The notes below the pieces were generated by a model. That model saw only the letters and a list, made by a program, of their open reading frames with translations, did no database searches and was not told the origin of the DNA. A DNA stretch of 61,548 nt from the NCBI GenBank assembly GCA_025464975.1, contig JAODMT010000002.1, positions 1-61,548 on the forward strand. The letters are read 5' to 3'. The DNA comes from Microbacteriaceae bacterium. GTDB taxonomy: Bacteria; Actinomycetota; Actinomycetes; Actinomycetales; Microbacteriaceae. Below are positions 8,605 to 15,841 of this stretch, piece by piece. The first letter of the stretch is position 1; every line of letters starts with the position of its first letter. The translations under genes and the position numbers were made by a program.

Positions 8605-9789
8605 GTGCCGGGATCAGCCGTCCTCGATGTGTTGCTCGTTCTGCTGCTGCTCGGCTACACCGTGCACGGGTTCCGAGCCGGCTTCGTGCTTAGCCTTGCC
8701 GGAATCATCGGCATCGTCGCCGGAGCGGTACTCGCATTTTTCGCGATCCCGCTCGTGACCGGCTGGGTATCCGCGAGCACGTTCCGACTGCCGATCGTTC
8801 TCATAGTCGTCGTCGCCTTCATTGTCGCCGGTCAGGCGGTCGGTGCCGCAATCGGACGGTTCGTGCGACGCGGCGTTGATAAGACTCCCCTCCGGGTCAT
8901 CGACCGCATACTCGGCGCGGCAATTACGCTCGTCGCCGCGGCCCTCGTCACCTCGATGCTCGCCTTCGGAATCGGATCGCTCGGAGTTCCGGCCGTTTCG
9001 CAAGCGATCGGCTCGTCGGCGGTGGTGTCGACGATCGATACGATCACTCCCGCGCCGGTCAAGGCGCTCGAGGCGCAAGTGCGGTCGCTCGTCGCCAACG
9101 ACGGCCTCCCGCAGCTGATCCAGGCGATCGGTACCGGTGAGCCCCTTTCGGTACCGGCGGCCGGACCGGGCACGGCGGCACAGCAGGCATCCGCCGACTC
9201 CGTCGTGAAGATCACCGGCAACGCGTACCAGTGCGGGCAGAACCAGTCCGGCAGCGGATTCGTCTCCTCCGCCAATCGGGTCGTCACGAACGCCCACGTC
9301 GTCGCGGGAGTGTCCCAACCCGTCGTCATGACGCCGACCGGCGGCACCTACACGGGCAGTGTCGTCTACTTCAACCCGAACGAGGATCTCGCGGTCCTCG
9401 CGGTGAGTGGAATGCCGACGGCGCCGCTCCATCTCGGTCCCGATCTCGGACAGGGTGACAAGGCCGTCTTCGACGGATACCCGCTCGGCGGCCCATTCCT
9501 GTCGAGCCCGGCCGCGGTCGAGAGTGTATCGACGATCAACACGCCGGACATCTACGGAACGAACCCGAACCCGCGGCAGGTCTACTACCTCGCGGCAAAG
9601 GTGCAGGAGGGCAACTCGGGTGGTCCGCTCCTAGATTCGAACGGCAGGGTCACCGGCGTCGTCTTCGCCCGCTCGGCAACCACGACCGATCTCGGCTTCG
9701 CCATGACGACGGAAGACCTGGCCCCGGTTGTTGCCGCGGGGCCACGCCTCAACGCCGCCGTTTCCTCCGGAACCTGTACCCGCGGGTGA
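8605..9789 (+). CDS. MarP-like membrane-anchored serine protease
   Basis: 394-residue protein. The first half has four hydrophobic helices of the CvpA type (VLDVLLVLLLLGYTVHG, GIIGIVAGAVLAFFAIP, IVLIVVVAFIVAGQAVG, ILGAAITLVAAALVTSM), the second half is an extracytoplasmic trypsin-like protease with all three catalytic residues: His in VVTNAHVVAG, Asp in NEDLAVLAV and Ser in VQEGNSGGPLLD. Cysteines before the protease core and near the C-terminus (YQCGQ and SGTC) could form the disulfide known from mycobacterial MarP, which is needed for survival in acid. GTG at 8605 with AAAGGA 8 bp upstream is the better start; a TTG further up has none. Confidence 0.88.
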   Translation: MPGSAVLDVLLVLLLLGYTVHGFRAGFVLSLAGIIGIVAGAVLAFFAIPLVTGWVSASTFRLPIVLIVVVAFIVAGQAVGAAIGRFVRRGVDKTPLRVIDRILGAAITLVAAALVTSMLAFGIGSLGVPAVSQAIGSSAVVSTIDTITPAPVKALEAQVRSLVANDGLPQLIQAIGTGEPLSVPAAGPGTAAQQASADSVVKITGNAYQCGQNQSGSGFVSSANRVVTNAHVVAGVSQPVVMTPTGGTYTGSVVYFNPNEDLAVLAVSGMPTAPLHLGPDLGQGDKAVFDGYPLGGPFLSSPAAVESVSTINTPDIYGTNPNPRQVYYLAAKVQEGNSGGPLLDSNGRVTGVVFARSATTTDLGFAMTTEDLAPVVAAGPRLNAAVSSGTCTRG

Positions 9790-9827
9790 GGTGACCGGAG
9801 GATCCGGGGCCCCGCGCGTGGCCCTGG

Positions 9828-10622
9828 TCAGTCAGACAGGCTGGAGTCCAGGAATTCGAGGGTGCGGCGCCAGGAGTCGGCCGCGGCATCCGCCCGGTAC
9901 ATGAACGGGTTGGTGTCGTTGAAGAAGGCGTGTCCCGCGTCCTCGTACACTTTGGCGACGAAGTTGACACCCGCGGCCTCCATCGACTCGGTCACCTGGG
10001 GAAGCGACTCGATGAGGTTTGTGTCGGTCTCGCCGTAGAAGGCGAGCACCGGGCAGGCAATCTGCGAGACGGTCGTGCTCTCCGGCGGCGCCCCGTAGAA
10101 CGGAACTGCCGCCAGGATGCGAGGGTCGGCGGCGGCGAGAGCGAAGCTGTAGCTTCCGCCGAAGCAGAAGCCGGTCACGGCGATTCGGCCGTTGACGCCC
10201 GGCTGAGCCTCGATGTAGTCGACGCTTGACTCGAGGGCGGCGAGCGCCCAGCTGGCGAATTCCGGCACCCGAAGCGCAGCGAAGGCCTCCCGCAGGCGGG
10301 GCTGACCCTCCGAGCGCACCTTCTCGTCGGGGCTCTTCATGATGGCGCTGAGCTCGAAACCGATGTGGGCGTCGATGCCGATCGATGACAACAGGTCCGG
10401 AGCAAGCACGAAGTACCCCTCGGCGGCGAACCGGTCGGCAATGTCCTTGATGTTGTCGACGAGCCCCCACACCTCGTGGATCACGATGAGGCCACCTCGG
10501 GGAGTGCCGGTCGGCTCGGCGATATACGCCTCGAACTCGGTTGCCTCGATGGTGCGATCGCCCGAGTCGACCCTCCCTTCGAGGGCAGCAGCGGGAAGGG
10601 ACAGGGTGATCATTTTCGACAT
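9828..10622 (-). CDS. Dienelactone hydrolase family protein
   Basis: 264-residue cytosolic alpha/beta hydrolase. The dienelactone hydrolase catalytic triad is complete: nucleophilic Cys in TGFCFGGSYSF, Asp in FYGETDTNL and His in YEDAGHAFFND. The N-terminal GGLIVIHEVWGLVDNIKDIADRFA with Glu in IHEVWG is the usual active-site contact. Family members open lactone rings in chloro-aromatic degradation, but many with no such context have unknown ester substrates, as here. The ATG at 10622 is used; an ATG three codons later is possible. It is convergent with the MarP-like gene and divergent from the SDR gene. Confidence 0.85.
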   Translation of the reverse strand: MSKMITLSLPAAALEGRVDSGDRTIEATEFEAYIAEPTGTPRGGLIVIHEVWGLVDNIKDIADRFAAEGYFVLAPDLLSSIGIDAHIGFELSAIMKSPDEKVRSEGQPRLREAFAALRVPEFASWALAALESSVDYIEAQPGVNGRIAVTGFCFGGSYSFALAAADPRILAAVPFYGAPPESTTVSQIACPVLAFYGETDTNLIESLPQVTESMEAAGVNFVAKVYEDAGHAFFNDTNPFMYRADAAADSWRRTLEFLDSSLSD

Positions 10623-10675
10623 CGTCCGAGCCTATGGCTCGGTTCCTGATCGCTTCATGAGGGTAACTTGGCCAG

Positions 10676-11464
10676 ATGAGCGCCGACCAGAAGAGACCAT
10701 CACTCGCCCTTGTCACCGGAGCGACGGCAGGAATCGGCGCCGAGTTCTGCCGCCAGCTCGCCGCGACCGGCGTTGGACTCGTGCTTGTCGCCCGGGACGC
10801 CGCGCGTTTGGAGAACTATGCCGCGGCACTCCGCGCGGAGCACAACGTCACGGTCGAGGTGTTGGCCGCCGACCTCGTGAGCCGAGAGGGACTCGCCGCT
10901 GTCGAGGCTCGGCTCGCGTCATCCGGCACCGGGGACGCCGGTCGGGTGACCATGCTCGTGAACAACGCCGGCTTCGGGCTACGCAAGCCGTTCGACCAAA
11001 ATTCGATCGAGGACGAACAGGGACTCCTCGACGTGCTTGTCGCAGCACCTATGCGGCTGACCCACGCGGCCCTCGGCCAGATGCTTACGGCCGGTTCGGG
11101 CACCATCGTCAACATTGCGAGCGTCGCCGGCTTCACTCCGCGCGGAACATACGGTGCCGCCAAGGCCTGGCTCCTGAGTTTCAGCCGCTGGGCGAACATC
11201 CACTACCGGTCTCGCGGCATCTCCGTGACCGCCGTCGCACCGGGATTCGTGCGCACCGAGTTTCACGAGCGCATGGACGTGAGTACGAAGTCGGTTCCGC
11301 AGTTCCTCTGGCTGGACGCGAAGACTCTTGTGCGGATCGCCCTTCGCGATGTCGCACGCAACAGGGCCGTCTCCGTGCCGACCGTGCGATATAAGACCAT
11401 TGTCTGGCTGGCCGGATGGTTGCCAAAGCCGCTCCTCGCCGGCGGAGGACTTCGCCAGCGCTGA
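10676..11464 (+). CDS. Short-chain dehydrogenase/reductase
   Basis: 262-residue classical SDR, an NAD(P)-dependent oxidoreductase. Visible motifs: TGATAGIG (cofactor-binding, near residue 14), LVNNAGFG (about 95), catalytic Ser in IVNIASVAGF and the YGAAKAW catalytic Tyr/Lys pair. The C-terminal region VWLAGWLPKPLLAGGGLRQ contains a hydrophobic patch found in SDRs annotated as estradiol 17-beta-dehydrogenase-like or DltE-like. Arg in VARDAARLE after beta-2 suggests NADP preference. The substrate is unknown. Same strand as the aminotransferase-like gene that starts 69 bp downstream. Confidence 0.85.
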   Translation: MSADQKRPSLALVTGATAGIGAEFCRQLAATGVGLVLVARDAARLENYAAALRAEHNVTVEVLAADLVSREGLAAVEARLASSGTGDAGRVTMLVNNAGFGLRKPFDQNSIEDEQGLLDVLVAAPMRLTHAALGQMLTAGSGTIVNIASVAGFTPRGTYGAAKAWLLSFSRWANIHYRSRGISVTAVAPGFVRTEFHERMDVSTKSVPQFLWLDAKTLVRIALRDVARNRAVSVPTVRYKTIVWLAGWLPKPLLAGGGLRQR

Positions 11465-11533
11465 CCCTCAGGAATTTTTCGGCCTGCCGTGATCATCCCG
11501 CGCTAGGCGCCGGTCTCCCAGTATTCTCGGATC

Positions 11534-12856
11534 ATGCCAGGACCAGACACGAAGCTCAGCAACGACCTCAGCAACGAACTTCCGGGGGCGACCGGGAAGC
11601 TCGTCGCACGAAGCAACCGGAGCCTAGGGACGGCCAAGCCGCTTTCCTTCGAGGCTCCGGTAGAAATAGTGCGTGGTTCCGGGACCCTCCTGTTCGACGC
11701 CGATGGCACCGAATACCTCGATGTGTATTCCGTTCTGCCCACCGTGGGACACTCGCATCCCCGAGTAGTGGAGGCAATCGCCGCCCAGACCGCGCTTTCC
11801 GACCCGCCGCCCGGATTCCTGAACCGCGCGGTGATCGAGTACTCGGAAGCGCTGCTCGGGACGCTGCCGGCCGGGCTCGACAACGTGCTTTACGCGAATT
11901 CCGGGTCAGAGGCGAACGACCTCGCGCTTCGGATTGCCAAGGCTTCGACCGGCCGGTCCGGAATCATCGTCACCAGGAACGCCAATCACGGCGGCACGAC
12001 CGAGACCGCCGCGATCTCTCCCGCCCTCGGCGGAGCCGCTCGCCTCGCGCCCTGGGTGCGGCTCGTCGACGCACCGGTCGGGGATGGTTCGGCCTTCGCG
12101 CACGACGTCGCAGCGGCGGCCGCCGAACTCCAGGACTCCACCCATGGCTTCGCCGCCCTCATCGCCGACTCGATCTTCGCGTCCGACGGGGTCCAGCCCG
12201 GCGCTCCCGGGTTCTTGTTTCCCGTGCTCGATGCCGTGCATTCGGCCGGCGGACTGTACATCGCAGACGAGACACAGGCCGGATTAGGTCGGGTCGGCAC
12301 CGGGCTCTGGGGCTTCGAACGGCACGACGACGGTGATCGCCGGTTCGTTCCCGACATTGTCACGCTCGGCCAGTCGATGGCCAATGGTCTGCCGGTCGGC
12401 GCGGTCATCGCCGGACGCGATCTCGTCAACGACTTCACGGCGAGTGGAAATCAGCTCACGGACGCTGGCGGCTCCCCGGTGGTCATCGCCGCTGCGAGCG
12501 CAGTGCTCGACGTCGTTCGGGATGAGCGGCTCATCGAAGGCGCGTCAGTCGTCGGTGGCTACATTCAAGCCGGACTCGCGATGCTCGCCGAGTTCCACAG
12601 CCTGATTGGCACCGTGCGCGGCAGCGGACTCGTCATCGGAATCGACATTGTGCGCAACGGCGCACCGGATCAGGCGCAGGCCGTCGCGATCGTTAATGAG
12701 CTCCGACGACGGCATGTGCTTCTCGCCGTGACCGGCCCGCACAACAACACCCTCACCGTGCGGCCGTCGCTCACGTTCGGAACGGCCGATGCCGAGCGAT
12801 TCCTCACCGAATTGGACAGCGCAATTCGGGCGACCCGTATCCGCGACGCCGCCTGA
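11534..12856 (+). CDS. Class-III aminotransferase-fold protein lacking the PLP lysine
   Basis: 440-residue protein with the class-III (ornithine aminotransferase-like) fold: LDVYSVLPTVGHSHPRVVEAI near the N-terminus, YANSGSEANDLALRIAK (PLP phosphate contact), LYIADETQAGLGRVG (Asp that pairs with the pyridine nitrogen) and a C-terminal NTLTVRPSLTF. The motif that normally reads LGKPMGNG reads LGQSMANG: codon CAG at 12371-12373 gives Gln280 where the Schiff-base Lys should be. Canonical transamination is therefore not expected. The aromatic-His pair after the beta strand is also changed (NANHGGT instead of YHG). It may be a pseudoenzyme, or use a chemistry I cannot name. The reading frame is otherwise intact. 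Confidence 0.82.
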   Translation: MPGPDTKLSNDLSNELPGATGKLVARSNRSLGTAKPLSFEAPVEIVRGSGTLLFDADGTEYLDVYSVLPTVGHSHPRVVEAIAAQTALSDPPPGFLNRAVIEYSEALLGTLPAGLDNVLYANSGSEANDLALRIAKASTGRSGIIVTRNANHGGTTETAAISPALGGAARLAPWVRLVDAPVGDGSAFAHDVAAAAAELQDSTHGFAALIADSIFASDGVQPGAPGFLFPVLDAVHSAGGLYIADETQAGLGRVGTGLWGFERHDDGDRRFVPDIVTLGQSMANGLPVGAVIAGRDLVNDFTASGNQLTDAGGSPVVIAAASAVLDVVRDERLIEGASVVGGYIQAGLAMLAEFHSLIGTVRGSGLVIGIDIVRNGAPDQAQAVAIVNELRRRHVLLAVTGPHNNTLTVRPSLTFGTADAERFLTELDSAIRATRIRDAA

Positions 12857-12970
12857 TCGGTCGCCGCCCGGTCCGACAGGCCCGATTCGATAGCGCTGAT
12901 CCGGTAGCGCTGCCTGACAGTCGGCCTCTTGCGCTTTCTCCCGCCGGAGGAGCATTCTTAATACAGAGCA

Positions 12971-13018
12971 ACTCGTCGCCCGGAAGAGCCGCACCAAGTG
13001 CCGCACCGGGCGACGAGT
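12971..13018. terminator. Bidirectional hairpin terminator between convergent genes
   Basis: Perfect 13-bp inverted repeat: left arm 12971-12983 (ACTCGTCGCCCGG), right arm 13006-13018, with a 22-nt loop. It lies between the convergent aminotransferase-like and acyl-CoA dehydrogenase genes. No long T-run follows on either side, as is common for actinobacterial terminators. Confidence 0.7.
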
Positions 13019-13071
13019 CTGTGTGGGGGCTGTGGCGGCCAAATCCGGGTGCTGGCAATTCCGGGCGCTGG

Positions 13072-14352
13072 CTAATCCGGAGCCGGGCCGAGCAGCGTCG
13101 CAGCAACGGTGGCGTGAGCCGAGTCCTCGTTGCTCGGGTGAAACCCGCCGGCCAGCACGTCCCGGTACAGCCGCCCGAGTTCACTCGAGGAGGAGAACGC
13201 CGCTCCCCCGGCGACAGCAATGGCCTGATCCACCACGAATTTGGCGGTGCGAGTCGAGCGGGACTTGATCCCGACCAGATCGCGGAACCACCGATCGCCT
13301 CGATCGACCCTGTGATCGACGTCGGCGGCAAGCGCGTCAAGCTGAGGCAGAAGCGCATCGTGCGCGATCGCGGCATCCGCGACCTTCCACCGGGTGATCG
13401 GATCAGTGGCCTTCGTCTGCCCGGTGCGGGCGGAGACCCGTCGCGTCGCCGACTCCACCGCCAATTCGATCGCCCGCTGTCCGAGGCCGATGTACACCGC
13501 CGAAAGCAAAATCTCGAAGTTCGCGAAGATCGCAAAGATCAACGGATCCGAGTTTGGACCGGGATCAAGCCGACGGTAAACCCGATCGGAGGCAGCGACG
13601 GCCTGCTCGAGGCGCGTGCTGTTGCTCTGGCTCGCCCGCATCCCGATCGTGTCCCAGTCGTCCAGGGTGCGAATCCCCGGCTCGTCGCGGGAGACGACGG
13701 CATGAACGAGCTTGGGCGCATCCGCCGATTCGGTGTCGAGGCCAAACAGAGCGAGCCGGGTCCATGCCGGAGAGAGGCTCGTGAAGATCTTGGTTCCGGT
13801 GAACGCGTAGCCGCCGCCCGGCAGCGGCTTCGCCTCTGTCGTGCTGCCGAACAGCATGAGATCGTTGTCTGCCTCGCTGATCGCGAAGGCGAAGAGCTCA
13901 CCGGCCGCGGCATCCCGAAGCACAAACTCGAGCGAGTCGTCTCCCCGATCGCGCAGTGCCTTCGCGACACCGGTCCAGACCAGGTGCATGTTCACGGCGA
14001 GCGCGGTTGCCGGTGCAGCCGCCGCGAGCCTGACCTGTTCGTGAGCGACCTCGCGAAGGGAGAGCCCGAGTCCGCCAAGCTCCCGCGGAACCAAGGCCCG
14101 AAGGTAACCGGCCGCGGTGAGCTCCTCGAGATCCTCGGCGAAGAAGGCGTTGTCCCGGTCGTAACCGGTCGCACGCGAATGAATACGATCGAGCAACTCA
14201 GTGCCGAGCAACTCAGTGCCGAGCAACTCGGTGCCGATCGGTGCTGCGCCGCGCAGTGCTGTGCCGTTCTGTGCTGCGCCGTTCTGTGCTGCGCCGCTCA
14301 GTGCTGTGCCGTGCCGATCTGTGCCGTGCCATCCGGAGCGAGAGGAACCCAT
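13072..14352 (-). CDS. Acyl-CoA dehydrogenase family protein with repeat N-terminus
   Basis: 426-residue flavoprotein of the acyl-CoA dehydrogenase superfamily. Conserved parts: GYDRDNAFFAEDLEELTAAGYLRALVP (N-terminal helical domain), FAISEADND (FAD-contacting segment in the beta domain), GGGYAFTGTKIFTSLSPAW, and the C-terminal helical bundle ending HPSNEDSAHATVAATLLG. The usual catalytic Glu near the C-terminal bundle is not evident, which fits the more divergent DszC/monooxygenase-like or broad-substrate branch. Residues 10-54 are pentapeptide repeats (GAAQN x2, GTELL x3) not expected in the family. The start is the ATG at 14352; no better internal start is visible. Divergent from the MFS gene. 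Confidence 0.8.
   Translation of the reverse strand: MGSSRSGWHGTDRHGTALSGAAQNGAAQNGTALRGAAPIGTELLGTELLGTELLDRIHSRATGYDRDNAFFAEDLEELTAAGYLRALVPRELGGLGLSLREVAHEQVRLAAAAPATALAVNMHLVWTGVAKALRDRGDDSLEFVLRDAAAGELFAFAISEADNDLMLFGSTTEAKPLPGGGYAFTGTKIFTSLSPAWTRLALFGLDTESADAPKLVHAVVSRDEPGIRTLDDWDTIGMRASQSNSTRLEQAVAASDRVYRRLDPGPNSDPLIFAIFANFEILLSAVYIGLGQRAIELAVESATRRVSARTGQTKATDPITRWKVADAAIAHDALLPQLDALAADVDHRVDRGDRWFRDLVGIKSRSTRTAKFVVDQAIAVAGGAAFSSSSELGRLYRDVLAGGFHPSNEDSAHATVAATLLGPAPD
14191..14295. repeat. 15-bp tandem repeats inside the acyl-CoA dehydrogenase N-terminus
   Basis: GAGCAACTCAGTGCC repeats three times at 14191-14235 and GTTCTGTGCTGCGCC twice at 14266-14295, with decayed units between and after them. 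Period 15 keeps the frame, giving GTELL and GAAQN pentapeptides on the minus strand. Confidence 0.85.
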
Positions 14353-14407
14353 TGGTCAAGCATTGCACCGTCGGTCGGCTCCGCGAAGGTACGACAGAAT
14401 TGAACCA

Positions 14408-15724
14408 GTGAGCGCCGAAGAGAAAAACTTAGTCAAGCGATCGCATTTCGTCGACCTCGCGCCTCTGCGGGAAAGTCCCGCCTTCGCCAAGCTGTGGGTC
14501 GGAAACGCGGTCTCCGGAATCGGCGGCCAGATGACAATCGTTGCGGTCGGTCTTCACATCTACAAGCTCACCGACTCGACCCTAGCCGTGTCGCTCGTCG
14601 GCGCCTTCGCCCTCGTGCCGATGATTCTCGCTGGGTTGTACGGCGGGATGCTGGCTGACGCCTTCGACCGGCGACTCATCCTCCTGATTGCCGCGGTGGT
14701 CGCGTGGGGATCGACAATCGTGCTCGCGCTGATCGCCTGGCTGGGCGTGGACATCGTCTGGCCGTTCTATCTGTTGACGACCCTCAACGCCGTCGCCGCC
14801 ACCGTGATGGGCACCGTGCGTTCGGCGGTGCTCCCCCGGCTGCTGCCGAAGCGGCTGCTTCCCGCGGCCTCCGCCCTCAACGGGATGAGCGTCGGGGTCA
14901 TGGTCACGGTAGGTCCGGCCCTCGCTGGGGTTCTCGTCGCGACCGTCGGATTCGGCTGGACCTACACGACCGACATCGTGCTCTTCCTCAGCGCCTTCGC
15001 CGGAATCTTCTCCCTGCCGCGGCTTGCTCCGGAGGGAGAGGTGCAGCGTCCGGGTCTCGCCTCCCTCCGATACGGCCTCGACTTCCTGCGATCGGCACCC
15101 AATGTTCGGATGACCTTCATCGCCGACATCATCGCGATGACATTCGGGCAGCCGAGGGTGCTGTTCCCTGCTGTCGGCGCTGTCGTTCTCGGTGGCGGGG
15201 CCGTGACTGTCGGCGTGCTCACCGCGGCGGGGGCCGTCGGCGCACTGCTCAGCAGCCTGCTCTCCGGAAAGCTCGGCGGCATCCGCTGGCACGGTCGCGC
15301 CGTCCGCACGGCTATCGTCGTCTACGGCTGTTTCGTCGCAGGGTTTGGGGCGGTGCTCGCCTTCATGTCCCTCACCGCGGCCGGACACTTCTCGGCGAGC
15401 CACCCGAGTCTCGTGGCAATCGGCATTGCGGGCCTGATGCTCGTCGGCGCCGGCGGAGCCGACAATGTCAGCAGCATCTTCCGGCAGACCATCCTGCAGA
15501 CGGCCGTGCCCGACAATATGCGCGGCAGGCTCCAGGGCGTCTTCACGATTGTTGTGACCGGTGGTCCCCGGATCGGCGACATCTTCGCGGGCCTCGCGAC
15601 CGCTGTGGCCGCGATCTGGGTTCCCCCGCTTCTTGGCGGGCTGCTGATCGTCGCGATACTCGCTGCGCTCATGAGAAGACAGCGCAACTTCCTGGGCTAC
15701 GACGCGATCGCGCCGACTCCCTGA
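14408..15724 (+). CDS. MFS transporter (EntS-like, MFS_3 family)
   Basis: 438-residue transporter with about 12 hydrophobic helices. ADAFDRRLILLIAAVV after helix 2 is the MFS signature loop in the form seen in EntS-like exporters, and AVLPRLLPKRLLPAASALNGMSV is another hallmark of this branch, whose best-known member exports enterobactin; the second half carries FRQTILQTAVPDNMRGRLQGVF, also typical. The substrate here is unknown and no siderophore genes are nearby. GTG at 14408 gives the expected N-terminus (HFVDLAPLRESPAFAKLW); the frame upstream runs through tandem repeats of the divergent gene and is not coding. Confidence 0.85.
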   Translation: MSAEEKNLVKRSHFVDLAPLRESPAFAKLWVGNAVSGIGGQMTIVAVGLHIYKLTDSTLAVSLVGAFALVPMILAGLYGGMLADAFDRRLILLIAAVVAWGSTIVLALIAWLGVDIVWPFYLLTTLNAVAATVMGTVRSAVLPRLLPKRLLPAASALNGMSVGVMVTVGPALAGVLVATVGFGWTYTTDIVLFLSAFAGIFSLPRLAPEGEVQRPGLASLRYGLDFLRSAPNVRMTFIADIIAMTFGQPRVLFPAVGAVVLGGGAVTVGVLTAAGAVGALLSSLLSGKLGGIRWHGRAVRTAIVVYGCFVAGFGAVLAFMSLTAAGHFSASHPSLVAIGIAGLMLVGAGGADNVSSIFRQTILQTAVPDNMRGRLQGVFTIVVTGGPRIGDIFAGLATAVAAIWVPPLLGGLLIVAILAALMRRQRNFLGYDAIAPTP

Positions 15725-15737
15725 GGGAGCGCCCTGC

Positions 15738-15830
15738 GGGTCGAGTAGCGCCCGACGCAGGACGACACAAATCGAGACCAGGCACGCGGGCCGGGTTTCG
15801 ACACGGTCGCTGCGCGACCTACTCAACCCA
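15738..15830. repeat. Palindromic TCGATACG/ACTCAACCC element, copy 1
   Basis: An imperfect inverted repeat in the spacer between the convergent MFS and HelR-like genes. GGGTCGAGTAGCGC at 15738-15751 opposes GCGCGACCTACTCAACCCA ending near 15830, with a second inner pair (ATCGAGACC at 15770-15779 opposite GGGTTTCGACACG). Related sequences occur at 47881-47949 and 51577-51734. The structure recalls REP-type elements and may also act as the terminator for both genes. Confidence 0.7.
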
Positions 15831-15841
15831 CAACGGTCGCG

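Noticed and set aside
12857-12970. Second hairpin from the pair GATAGCGCTGATCC/GGTAGCGCTGCC
   Set aside because: It is a short direct repeat (TAGCGCTG), not an inverted one, and forms no stable stem.
14201-14407. MFS transporter starting at 14201 instead of 14408
   Set aside because: The first 69 codons would be cysteine-rich repeats antisense to the acyl-CoA dehydrogenase start; the family begins at the GTG.
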